A program made the translations under genes and the position numbers. Positions 34,110-45,530 of a stretch of DNA of 64,000 nucleotides are shown here, piece after piece. Origin of the DNA: Castanea sativa (lineage: Eukaryota > Streptophyta > Magnoliopsida > Fagales > Fagaceae); assembly GCF_040712315.1 (NCBI RefSeq), contig NC_134015.1, positions 59,411,964 through 59,475,963 of the forward strand. The letters are read 5' to 3'. The notes below the pieces were generated by a model. The model searched no databases, was not told the origin of the DNA, and worked only from the letters and a program-made list of their open reading frames with translations. Positions within the stretch are counted from its first letter, which is position 1, and every line of letters starts with the position of its first letter.

Positions 34110-36290
34110 TGAAGTGGTTAAATAGAACCTTAACTATGCCGGGTCCTCAGACCTCCTGCTTTGGAAAAATTAACACATCTTTGGAAGTGGTTAAATAAAA
34201 CCTTAGCTATGTCGGGTCCTCAGACCTCCTGCTTTGGGAAAATTAACACACACTAGCATCTTTAGAAGTGGTTAAACAAAACCTTAGCTATGTCGGGTCC
34301 TCGGACCTCCTGCTTTGGAGAAAATAACACACACTGGCATCTTTAGAAGTGATTAAACAGAACCTTAGCTATGTCAGGTCCTCGAACCCCCTGCTTTGGG
34401 AAAATTAACACATACTGGCATCTTTAGAAGTGGTTAAACAGAACCTTAGCTATGCTGGGTCCTCAGACCTCCTGCTTTGGGGAAATTAACACATCTTTGG
34501 AAGTGGTTAAACAAAACCTTAGCTATACCGGGTCCTCGGACCTCTTGTTTTGGGAAAATTAACATACACTGGCATCTTTAGAAGTGGTTAAACAAAACCT
34601 TAGCTATGCCGGGTCCTCGACCTTCTGCTTTGGGGAAATTAACGCACACTGGCATCTTTAGAAGTGGTTAAACAGAACCTTAGCTATGCTGGGTCTCAGA
34701 CCTCCTACTTTGGAGAAATTAACACATCTTTGGAAGTGGTTAAACAAAACCTTAGCTATGTCGGGTCCTTAAACCTCTTGCTTTGAAAAAATTAACACAC
34801 ACTGGCATCTTTAGAAGTGGTTAAACAGAACCTTAGCTATGTCGGGTCCTCGGACCTCCTGCTTTGGGGAAATTAACGCACACTGGCATCTTTAGAAGTG
34901 GTTAAACAGAACCTTAGTTATGTCGGGTCCTCAGACCTCCTGCTTTGGGAAAATTAACAAATCTTTGGAAGTGGTTAAACAAAACCTTAGCTATGTCGGG
35001 TCCTTAGACCTCTTGCTTTGAAAAAATTAACACACACTGGCATCTTTAGAAGTGGTTAAACAAAACCTTAGCTATGCCAGGTCCTCGAACCTCCTGTTTT
35101 GGGGAAATTAACACATCTTTGGAAGTAGTTAAACAAAACCTTAGCTATGCCGGGTCCTCGGACCTCCTGCTTTGGGGAAATTAACACACTCTGGCATCTT
35201 TAGAAGTGGCTAAACAGAACCTTAACTATGCCGGGTCCTCGGACCTCCTGCTTTGGGGAAATTAACGCACACTGGCATCTTTAGAAGTGGTTAAACAGAA
35301 TCTTAGCTATGCCGGGTCCTCAAACCTCCTGCTTTGGAGAAATTAACACATCTTTGGAAGTGGTTAAACAAAACTTTAGCTATGTCGGGTCCTCAGACCT
35401 CCTGCTTTGGGAAAATTAACACACACTGGCATCTTTAGAAGTGGTTAAATAGAACCTTAGTTATGCCAGGTCCTCAGACCTCTTACTTTGGGGGAAATTA
35501 ACGCACACTGGCATCTTTAGAAGTGGTTAAATAGAACCTTAGCTATGCCGGGTCCTCAGACCTCCTGCTTCGGAGAAATTAACACATTTTTGGAAGTAGT
35601 TAAACAAAACCTTAGCTTTGCCGGGTCCTCAGACCTCCTGCTTTTGGAAAATTAACACATACTGGCATCTTTAGAAGTGGTTAAACAGAACCTTAGCTAT
35701 GCCGGGTCCTCAGACCTCCTGCTTTGGGGAAATTAACACATCTTTGGAAGTGGTTAAACAAAACCTTAGCTATGTCGGGTCCTCAAACCTCCTGCTTTGG
35801 GAAAATTAACACACACTAGCATCTTTAGAAATGGTTAAATAGAACCTTAGCTATGCGGGTCCTCGGACCTCCTGCTTTGGGGAAGTTAACACTCCATAAC
35901 AACTTTCAAAGTATCATGCCTTAGTCCTCGGATCAGGGAAAGTTAACATTCTATGACATCTCTCTTCAAGTGTTTAAACTATAACTCAATCATGTATTGG
36001 TCCTCGGACCAGATGATGTGGGAAAGTTAACACTCCATGACATCTCTCTTCAAGTGTTTAAACTATAACTCAATCATGCCTCGGTCCTCGGACTGGATGA
36101 TGTGGAAAAGTTAACACTCCATGACATCTCTCTTCAAGTGTTTAAACTATAACTCAATTATGCCTCGATCCTCGGACCAGATGATGTGGGAAAGTTAACA
36201 CTCTATGACAACTTTCAAAGTGTTCAAACGGAACCTTAGCTATGCATAGCTCCTCGGACCACATACTTTGGGGAATTAACATTCCATGAT
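34110..36290 (+). repeat. Expanded tandem array of element 3 (23 monomers of 69-84 bp, plus a second type)
   Basis: I count 23 monomers from 34133 to 35880, each with CCTTAGCTATGCCGGGTCC and then CTCGGACCTCCTGCTTTG or variants. Spacing alternates between about 69-76 bp (linker ACACATCTTTGGAAG) and 78-84 bp (linker with ACTGGCATCTTTAGAAG), often in a short-long-long order of about 232 bp. From 35895 to 36290, four units of about 84 bp carry ATGCCTCGGTCCTCGGACC on another background. The monomer is homologous to half of the 151-bp units of elements 1 and 2. Confidence 0.9.
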
Positions 36291-36532
36291 ATCTATTTGT
36301 TTCTCACTAAGTGTTAAGACAAACCTAAGATTATAACCAAAACCTAAGATTATAACCAAATCCTTAGATTGGTAGCTCTGAAAGGAGCAATTTACAGTAC
36401 AAATATGGGGCGCGTGAAACGGCACTCCCTCGGGTGTAAATCAAAGGATCAAAGCATAATTAACTCTTAAGACTTCAAAACCCAACTTTTGTCCTCGAAT
36501 GAGAAGAAAAAATTGGAGTTTTGAGGGGCTAT

Positions 36533-37245
36533 TTTGGGGTCTTGGGCTTCGGCCGAGAGCATGGAGCTTTGGCCGAGATCGTGAGTAGTCCGAGTCCGAG
36601 GAGGAATATCTCCTCGGATAAGCTAAACGCAGATCAGATATAGATCCTAATGATCAAAGTGACCTTCCAAGAAATTCTAATGATAGGGACGAGCATCATG
36701 AACATACAAGAGGGATAAGGACTCAAAAATATCTAAGGGAAAGCTGCTACACAGCATTGAATGCCCTGCAACTAACTTTCTGACCGCATTTATGTGAAAA
36801 AGACCCCTGAACTGTGCTACCTCGGCAACCACAACTCACAGAAGGCCAGAAAGGGTGTCTGATGGGACAAGCACTCAAATGGTGGCTCAAAGGATCAACA
36901 ATTGTAGGATTAAGATCATCCAAAAGGAACTATATAATGGAAGAGACCCTTCATGAAAAGGGGAGGAAAAAAGGAGAAGAGAAAGTACTGTAGCAATCTC
37001 AACAACTCGTGTAACCATTGTCATCCAATATATATTAGAACAGAGCTCCTCGGACTGTGCCAAGGACAAACTTCTTACACAAACCGGGTTTAATTCTTGT
37101 TGGCTCATCATCCAAAACCATATTAACTGTTATCCATGCACTAAAACCTAGCTCTTTGACTCACTCTCTACAAATTTATTGTACTGGGTTCACTGGGCCA
37201 AGATCTTTTATATTTTGGGCTTGGTCTAAAAATCCTGTCCCTACA
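36533..37245 (+). repeat. 3' LTR of element 3
   Basis: 713 bp, collinear with the 5' LTR, first bases TTTTGGGG (the terminal TG is mutated), end CCCTACA. The 9-bp stem at 36595-36603 and 36610-36618 is intact. In the second hairpin (about 37047-37066) the left arm CCTCGG is intact and the right arm is CCAAGG. Confidence 0.92.
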
Positions 37246-38221
37246 ATATTAATGTAAAACTTTGTTATTTATGGATAAATTCATAATTTTAGTGATTAAT
37301 TAGCGTACAAAATAATTAAAAAATTTTAAAGCAAAATATTATAATCAACAACCCAATCTTACAATCTAATCCAATTAGATCTTCCAACAATATTGCGTAG
37401 GATCCCAATTTTAACAACATTATTTGAGTTCGACCAAGCATGTAGAGGAGGCATTGTAGAGATCAACAATACCCATCAATTTATACATATTTCATATTTG
37501 GAACCTTGAAAAATTACTAAAAATAAAATTAAAAATAATTTAGTAATAGAGAATTTGATTACAAATAAATGGGATATATATATATATATACTTACATCTT
37601 CAAGTTTATCTCCTGACTGTAAAATATTTTGTCTTTTTGTAAATTATTGCCTATAAATAGGACTCTTGTTTCCTTAGTTCAACAGACTTGAAAAAATTTG
37701 AGAGTTAGAAAATTAGAGAAGAATAGAGAGTTAGCCACTAGTGTAATATTTCCCAGTTTATGTCTTTTAGTCTTGTAAAAAACTTGTTCAATCTAATAAT
37801 ATCCCTTAGTTTGTTGTATCTTGTTCTATGTTCTATTCCATATTTTACTGTTATTTTCTATAGTATTTTAGTAATATATGCCATTAATAAGCTTCCATGA
37901 TCTTCTTACACTCCCATTGTCCAGACATATTCCTCGTCTTTTAGTTATTACTAATAGTTGGTGTGTCTTTGTCCTTATGCTCTTTCATTTTCCCGTAGCT
38001 TCCTTCTTAGTCTTTTAGTTCTTCCTAGTCTTTTAGCTCCTTCTTCGTCTTTTAGTTTGGTATGTTCTTCGCCCTTTATTTTGTGCTCCTACTCTAGTGA
38101 GTGCTAAATTCTATTATTTTGTGCTCCTACCCTACGCATTATGCATGCTGCTACACGAAACAACTATCATATATAGTTGCATAATTCTCCAAGATTAACT
38201 AACTTTTTTGCCTTTTTTCTT

Positions 38222-38252
<31 letters not shown>

Positions 38253-39806
38253 GTTAGTTCCTGAGGTTTCTCAAATATAAATTAACGCATGTTAGTAGTG
38301 TGAAAAAGCATAATCAATTCCTAAGAAATACTTTTTTTATGGGCCTATTAAGGAATTAATACTTTTAATTTGAACTGTAATTAGTGCACACTCTTTGAAA
38401 TTTGATTTCATTAATGTATTTGATTGTTATATAAAAAAGAATAGATTGAAAGTTTATTTATTTATGTTAAAATCCGGGATAAGATTTTAATTTGTATGTT
38501 AATGAAATTAATAATAAAATAATAGATTAAAAGTTTATAAATATATTAGAGATACTTTGAGCACACGTTTAAATAGATTTTTCTTTTCTTTCACATTATG
38601 AATTATATGAGAATGATATTTTAATAGATTAAATACACCTTATTCATCAATATTCTGAGTTAGTTCTTCTGGGTTAACCAGAACCTTTGGTATATCACCA
38701 AGTACATCTTCTTGATTCGTAAATAATTCAAAGGTGCTAGCCAAAAGTTGTCAAAATTAATGGTAATTTATAATGATTGTATTTTATTATAGAGCAAATA
38801 TACCAAGTTTTTTGTAAGTTCTAGTTAGTTCAACTGGTAAAATCTCTGATAATTGAATAAGAAATTTAGGATTCAATCCTCGCTTACACAAAAAACCTAT
38901 TGGTGTCTTGGTCAGCTGATAAAAGACTATCATTAGGAGCGGACGTCATAAGTTAAAACTCTTTCAATATATCAATTTTTTTTTTTTATACGCAGAGTTT
39001 GAATCTTAAATCTCTCATTCGTATGCCCTTCACCAAATTGGAGTAGATCTCTAAAAACTACAACGACCAACATATATAGCATTTGATGCGTTTATATTTG
39101 CATGACAAGCTGGTAACATACGTACAATTTGAATCTGAATATCCTAAGATCATGGGAAAGTTTGGAGAAGCTTAATTATTTGCATGCACAAATACAAAAG
39201 GTGGAGATGAATGGAAATAGTGGAGTTGGGATGATGGTTGCTATGAATAATTATTGTTGTTTAGCTCAATTTACTTTAACCTAAACTAAATGGTAAAGGG
39301 AAAAAGAATGATTAAGTAGCTAACTAGTCATCACGTTCCCCACAAGTGAAGGAAATTAATGCCCCCTTTGTTCGTGCACCTAGAATTTTAGATCCTTGGA
39401 TGAAGTAAAGTTTTTTTTTTTTTTTAATAAAGGAAAGAGACGAAGTAAAGTCGTTTTACCTGTTTGGCTCAGTTAGGCAAACGTGTGTGTGTTTTAAAAA
39501 GTTTGAGGACCTTTAAAAAAATTGGTGAATAAAAACGCTTAAGGTAGTAATTAAGGGTGAGGTTGGTTAAGTTTTTTGAAACTGAGCTTTTTGAAAAAGT
39601 TGGGTTTTCAAAAAGTGCGGTTTGAAACAGGGTTTTTTTGAAAAAGACAAGTGCTTGATAAAAACTGTTAAAAAGTATTTTTTGAAAAAGTTGAGTGTAT
39701 AGCTAGTACTTATAAAAGTGTCAGTTTGAGGGGTAAATTACCTAAAATGACAATGTATATTTAAGAGAGTTTATTTCATACTTAAATCAACTACTTCATA
39801 TACTTA

Positions 39807-39848
<42 letters not shown>
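37246..39848. other. Intergenic AT-rich DNA
   Basis: No gene seen. A good TATA-like CTATAAATAGGA at 37650-37662, followed by a leader-like stretch, could be a promoter or the relic of another LTR. A (CTT)n tract is at 38217-38251 and an ATA tract at 39808-39848. A SINE-like unit at 38818-38975 is listed separately. Confidence 0.5.
38818..38975 (+). repeat. tRNA-derived SINE-like sequence
   Basis: TAGTTCAACTGG (about 38826) fits a pol III A box and GGATTCAATCC (about 38869) a B box, about 40 bp apart as in tRNA genes. The unit ends near a T-rich tract. No tRNA cloverleaf can be drawn, so it is a retroposed SINE and not a tRNA gene. Confidence 0.55.
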
Positions 39849-40609
39849 TATAAGGACCAAAAAATCATATAACAAACAGACTACCACAATTCGTTCTTTG
39901 ATTAGAGATTCGAATACAATGAATTTTTGTAGAGAGGGTAACAACAACAAAATCCCTTTTTATGTGTTTTTCCTCTCTTATTTATATCCTTTGCCCTTAT
40001 CATCTCAGCCCTACACCTTTCCATCTACTCAATTCCCTCCCCTGACACCTGTCCATCGGTAATAGAGAAACGATCTAACTTTGTGTTCTGTACTGTTCAG
40101 GTCATGTCTATATTAATGTAACGGATAAAGTCGGTATTCCCTATTTAATGCGGCCAGAATGGTTGGTACAGGACATTTAATGCGATGCTTATAGTTATCC
40201 AGCCACACCCAGATATTTGCAATATGTCCCCTACATCATCAATCTCTTTTTCTTCCTTTACCCGCCCATTCAACTTCATCCTCGGGCATATTTCTTTATT
40301 CTCCTCTGCTCATTAGACCTTTCAGTATGTCTCTGGGTCTTCGGCTCTTTGGATCCTCGGGTCTTCGAATCTTCGGCACCTCACAATAATAATATTGGTA
40401 TTATTTTAATAATGTTTGTGATAACATACATACCAATAATCCAAGTTTAAATTGTATTACACAAAAATGTAAAAAGATGATAAAATACATATCAATAATC
40501 CAAGTTTAAATTGTACTATATAAAAATGTAAATGACAATGTATATTTAAGGGAGTTTATTTCATACTTAAATCAACTACTTCATATACTTAATTAAAAAA
40601 AAAACTAAC

Positions 40610-40673
<64 letters not shown>

Positions 40674-40870
40674 TTGGTATTATTTTAATAATGTTTGTGT
40701 TTAGTTCTTTTTAGTGTCACAATTATTTGTGATTACCATTAATGACTTCTTATCAATATTAATTAAATCTAAATAATTTTCATCATGAAGCACAAAATGA
40801 AAATTTAAAAAGATGATAACATACATACCAATAATCCAAGTTTAAATTGTACTACATAAAAATGTAAAAA
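39735..40870 (+). repeat. Interrupted local duplications around an ATA microsatellite
   Basis: The segment with AGTTTATTTCATACTTAAAT and CAACTACTTCATATACTTAA occurs at 39745-39800 and 40550-40595. Both copies run into (ATA)n. The flanking words TATTGGTATTATTTTAATAA and CCAATAATCCAAGTTTAAAT recur at 40390-40445, 40490 and 40673-40850. The first copy is split by the solo LTR. Confidence 0.75.
39849..40385 (-). mobile_element. Probable solo LTR inserted in an ATA microsatellite
   Basis: On the minus strand the insert starts TGTGAGGTGCCGAAG and ends GGTCCTTATA, which fits an LTR ending TTACA with one C-to-T change. ATAAT flanks it on both sides (39844-39848, 40386-40390), although this is weak inside an ATA repeat. 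It contains GAGGATCC and CTCGGG words and a CTCTCTACAAAAATT motif like those near the LTR ends of elements 1-3, but is otherwise distinct. No internal region or second LTR is present. Confidence 0.6.
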
Positions 40871-40964
40871 AATGTAGTATAAGATATTATAAAAAAAGAA
40901 AAAGACAACTACTAATTGTTATCCCCAAATGGAATTAGCAGTGGAATCACGAAAAACCACCATC

Positions 40965-41522
40965 TTAGGGTCTGTTAAAGATCATGAGTTCAGCTCTAGT
41001 TGCTGCAGCATCCCTAAACATTCTATCAAGTTGTTGTAATTTCTGTAGACATTTATGTCGAAATTTTGAAGCTTTGGGTACTTCCTACAAAATGTAATTG
41101 TTATTTCACTCATATTACAATAATATACATAACTATCTCCAACTAACTACATATTAATAAAATACTCAGCTCACCTTCAACTTCATGTCCCACCAAACAT
41201 CACTAGCATCAATCGTTCCTTTCACTGCATCCCAACCTAAACTTGTATCAAGACCCTTCAATTTTTCCCACACTCTCCAATCTGCTTTTAATACATCCCA
41301 CCTACTTTTTAATTGGTCCTTATCATAGTTTAGACCAGTCTCATCACTTAATTTAATCACCAAATTGCTCCAACCTTTGGGACTTAAGGCAGCAAAGATT
41401 GTTCTATTCCCAGCTTCAATCTCTTCCATACAAAGGTTACAAAAAGTAAATGTCCAACTTGGATTTCCTCATAATGCTCTTGCTTTTTTTGCTTCGGAGT
41501 TGGAAGTGGTGTTTTTACCCAT
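40965..41522 (-). pseudogene. Myb/SANT-like domain gene (L10-interacting MYB type), in-frame stop
   Basis: Minus strand, exon 1 41522-41177, intron 41176-41085 (GTGAGC...TTGTAG), exon 2 41084-40965 ending TAA. Exon 1 encodes FCNLCMEEIEAGNRT, then WSNLVIKLSDETGLNYDKDQLKSRWD and ASDVWWDMKLK. Exon 2 continues EVPKASKFRHKCLQKL and LDRMFRDAAAT. This is the Myb_DNA-bind_3 domain, found in LIMYB-like plant proteins and as the second ORF of PIF/Harbinger transposons. Codon 18 is TGA (41471-41469); a shorter protein could start at Met 41429 with loss of the first helix. It is small and single-domain with no Harbinger nuclease nearby, so it is most likely a decayed or domesticated copy. Confidence 0.7.
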
Positions 41523-44472
41523 CTATAGAGTTAAGCAACCATAAAAAATGCAAAAAAAATAGAATTCATAATTATAAACTCTTTTGCCACAGAGGACAAA
41601 CATTTTACAAATCATGACAACGAATCAAACATTGAATAATTAACACAATTACTCCAGAAGCACCAACCCACCATAGCATGAGATTGATTCCCAAAAAAAA
41701 AAAAATTAATGATTTGGTGTGAAACAATTGGTTTAAGGCTAAAGCATTAAAATAGAAAGGTCAATTTCTTTTGAAGAGACAAAGGTCAGTTTCAATGATG
41801 ACACCCACTAGACCAAAAAGGTCAATTGCAATTTTTGATGAAAGAATTTTGCTTTACTATAGTTTGATGAAATTTTTTTGCTTTGCTATAGCATTGGGAA
41901 TGTAAAACACAATTTTAGTCTTTGCAAAGAGCCGATTATCTAAGAGTCCTCATAAAAGCAGGTGATAATATTACAGACATTAGTAAACGCAAGTGATCAG
42001 AATCCAACCATTCACTTAAGTACACTCCAATGGAAACAATAATCAACAATGATCAAAAGTATGCCCTAAGAGCTCTTATTGGGGAACCTAGCCACCCAAG
42101 ACAAAAATAATAAAGAAAAAAGGTATAAGGCACAACAAAAATGAGCATTCCTAGAAAATATAGTATGCCCCTTACAATCATTCACATAAATAGTTCCCAA
42201 TTTCTTTTTTGTAGGAAGGAATGGGGCCACAAATGGTAACTAACATGCACAAACAAATCAAACTAGAGGCAATATTTAAGGCATGTAAACAAGCCAAGTA
42301 GAAACATAAAGCTAGTTCTAGTTGAACTTGGTTCCAGTTAGACCAATCTAAAAAGCCGGGGTTCAAGTCTCTAAGAGGAAATTTCACACGCATATACACT
42401 TAGATTAGGTTAAAGTAAAAATTTTATCTTGTAAAAAAAAAAAAAAAAACAATTTCAAGAACTCAGAGAAAACATTACAACATTATGAGGTACCACGGCT
42501 CTAATAATTCGTTTCTCTTCATCATAAGCAATCGTGCATCAACATTCTAATTTACCTCCAACTTCTCCCACTCTAAGGCAGTATGTCAAACTAAATAATC
42601 TTACCAGGTTTCCTTACAATTATGAATGGAAATATATATATATGATAATGAGTATGAACTTGGAATTTAGAAAACATAGGAACTATTTCTCTTCACAAAA
42701 CTCTCTCTTTCTCTCTTTTTTCATGCTATTGCTATTGCTATGTCTTTTTTTAGTGTTTCTACACAACTAGAGGACAAGCATTTTACAAACCATGACAATG
42801 AATCAAACACATACAAGACAACAAAATTGCTTTAAAAAGTCAAACCTGAAACAAAAACTAAAATACCCAATTCCAAAGAAGACCCAAATCATGCTTAAAC
42901 TTAAAAAATCAGATCTCAATCCAAAGTGACTTGAACAGAGAAAGGGGGGTTGGACGATTTTTTGTCATAAATTAAAAGGTGTCTTGAACATGGAAATATA
43001 CAGAGCATGTAAAGACAAAGCGTATATCCACAAAAGAAAAAAAAATACAAAGCATGTGCCCACAAATTTTTTCAGTACCCAAAAGAGAACAAATAGGTCA
43101 TTAGCATGAGCAGATAAAGCATGCATAGATCTGAAAAAATTTCAACAAATATTTCAGAATCTTTGGTGGTACTTGGTGGTTTTTGGTAGCAGATCAGTGT
43201 TGCTTGGTATTTTGTTGATCAAAAACTCCACCTTCAAAATGTTTTTCTCAAATCAGATATAAACATAAATAAAATTTTAAAAAAATATATACAAAGGAGA
43301 AGAAGAAGAAGCAGAAAGACGAAGAAGAGGAAGAAGATTGCCGACGGATGAGGCAAGAGAGACTTTTACCTACAACAGCACGGAGAGGATAGTAGCAGCA
43401 CGAAGAGGCTTGTTCTGTAGCAGAGTAGAGAGATGAGAGGAATCCGGCGTGAGGTGAGCTCTAGAGAGGTGTTATCCTTTGATTTATCAAAGGGTAAAAT
43501 TGGGTTTTCAATAAAATATTTGGGCAATTTGGTAATTGAAGACAACCTTTAACGGTAATATTTAGGAAACGTGCATTGGCTTTTGCAAAAGGCTCTAAAG
43601 AGTTGTCTTGTTTTAAAGTGAACTTCCTTCACATTTCAAGATGCAATTTTTTAGAAAAAATAGCTTTTAAAACCTTACCAAACGCGCGCGCGCGCGCACA
43701 CACACACACACATATATATATATTCGAGAATCCATATATTATTTTTTTGGTTTCAAAAAACACTTTGCACCTTCAAAAAACGCTTTTTGCCAGAGGAAAG
43801 TGCAAACAAGCGGGCAATAAAAGCCCCTTGTAGCTCTTTTACAAATTTGCCAAATGGGCTCAAAAATGGCTTAAGCTCCCAAAACCCTTTTATGAGATTC
43901 CCAACACAATTTGCAATGCAATACACAGGCAAAATTATCTTAATTGTAAGACTTTTTTATGAAATGCCCCTCTCACAATATATGGAAAAAAAAAGCTTCA
44001 TTTCACTATTTTACGAGAAAAACGCTCTATTATTTGTAGTCTCGTGATATACTTTTTTTTTTTTTTTTCAAATATATCAAGTTTATTTCCTATGCCAGGA
44101 AATTTTTTTCTTCATTTTTTCTCTAGACAATGCACCAAACAGTTACTAACCTTTCACCACTCCATGAACTCTGATAAAAGTTCGAAACCCCTAAATTTCT
44201 GTAAGAGTGGACAAAGATTAATTACTAGCAAATTTTAGAATCACAGCCTCAGTAGAATTCATGAATCCAGTCATTAGAATACAATTCACTTTTTTTTTTT
44301 AGTATTCCCAATGATATTAAATCCTTTGATCATCATCTATCTCTCTTTTTCAATATGTTTCTTTCCGACACTCTTGATTCTCAAATTTCCCATTAACTAA
44401 CTTTTTAATGTCTAGTCCAAATCAATTTATATTAATAGCTCTAGTCCATAACCACACGACTCATTTATCATT
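41523..44472. other. Intergenic region with a possible minus-strand 5' leader
   Basis: On the minus strand 43480-43330 is rich in CT and short GAAGAAG-complement words and looks like a plant 5' UTR exon, with a CTACAACAGCACGGAG block. It could be the untranslated first exon of the Myb/SANT-like gene. A GC/CA/TA compound microsatellite is at 43684-43725. Otherwise no gene seen; ORFs under 90 codons have no recognisable motif. Confidence 0.4.
42350..42449 (+). repeat. SINE 3' region, copy 1
   Basis: AAGCCGGGGTTCAAGTCTC, then ACACTTAGATTAGGTTA and a long A tail. GGTTCAAGTC matches a pol III B box. The same module is at 47735-47822 with AGCCGGAGTTCAAGTCTCC, so this is a dispersed tRNA-derived SINE family. 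The 5' ends are not resolved. Confidence 0.6.
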
Positions 44473-45530
44473 AAAGGTGGATGTATGCATTCAGCTGGGA
44501 CGGGCCTAAAGATGTGAAGATGCAATTTGAAAGTATATTTTGAAAAAGAAGTGTAAAAAAAGTGAGCCTGATCTACTCATGTACCATGGTTAGCTTAATT
44601 TGCAGCTACCTAATAATTTGTTTGATCGGAACATGGTTCAACAAGGGTTTAGAATATTCTCTAAGGTTTTTAAGGTAAATCCATCATGTAATATCTAAAA
44701 TCATATGATCTATTTATTTTACCATGACATCAATAATTTAAAATAAACACACAAAAAAAAGAAGAAGATAATTAACGTTTTTTTTTAATATAATAAGAAT
44801 ATGGTAAAATAAATTTACTGTTTTCAAAACGGATGTAAAGGATTTAATAACCCTATAGAGTAATTATAAAAAAATTTGGAAAATTATGATCCATGATAAA
44901 GCTACTCCTGTCATTTTGTTTCATATATGGGATATAGGTTTTATTCGTAGAGGAGCCTATATGATGGCCCATTAGCATTAAGCATGGGCTGCTAGCTTCT
45001 CCTTAGGTTTGGAGGCTCACTTCATCTCCTCCATCCCTATGTGGGTGTTTCTTTGTTGAGAGAGATGGGCTGGTCCTCCTAGTCATTTTGGTTTTTTTTA
45101 ATGCTTTTATTATCTCATTCATTCAGCCCAACAACAACCACAACAACAACAACAACAACAACAATAATAATAATAAAAGGAAGAAGGAAATTTGAATAAT
45201 GAAAAGAAAAATGCTAAATTTATTAATTATTTTACATTTCAAAAAAACTATTGATTCGATGAATGATTATTGGTAAATTAAAAAGTGACGTTAGTGGTAG
45301 GTCCAGATACAAACTAGTAAGAATTTTTCATATCAACTATTTGTTAGAATGTTATAAAATAGTTTGTGTCTGTCTGTAGAATTACTTTATGGACATTGTT
45401 AACTTCAAAACTAGATTAGAAAAAAAAAATCTCCAATCTACGTGGCAATCGATACAACTATACACATACTTTTAGTCACATTATCTATTTAATAAGTTAT
45501 GTGACTTATTTAAATAATACACGTAAATGG
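44473..45530 (+). repeat. Block C: paralogue of 19936-20285 plus 31318-31905
   Basis: Collinear with block A across the site where element 2 inserted: TATTAAT/TTAATGATATGGTAAAAT in A corresponds to AATATAATAAGAATATGG near 44789 in C. It is therefore the empty-site version of that insertion. A CAA/ATA microsatellite lies at 45130-45177, and about 200 bp around 45210-45420 are unique to this copy. No gene seen. Confidence 0.8.

Larger units (their letters stand above)
32981..37245 (+). mobile_element. Non-autonomous Tat-derived LTR element with expanded tandem array (element 3)
   Basis: Both LTRs are 713 bp (32981-33693 and 36533-37245), with target duplication ATATT at 32976-32980 and 37246-37250. 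PBS and polypurine tract are identical to element 2. The 2.84-kb interior keeps only a short gag start, an 80-codon pol remnant and a 2.2-kb tandem array; there is no integrase, protease or antisense gene. The LTRs differ at roughly 30 or more positions, and the 3' LTR starts TT instead of TG, so this insertion is older than element 2. It can only have moved with proteins supplied by a relative. Confidence 0.93.

Noticed and set aside
34110..36290. CRISPR-like repeat-spacer array
   Set aside because: The whole monomer is repeated, including the linkers. There are no unique spacers and the genome is eukaryotic.
38818..38900. tRNA gene
   Set aside because: A and B boxes are present but no acceptor stem or anticodon arm can be formed; it fits a tRNA-derived SINE.
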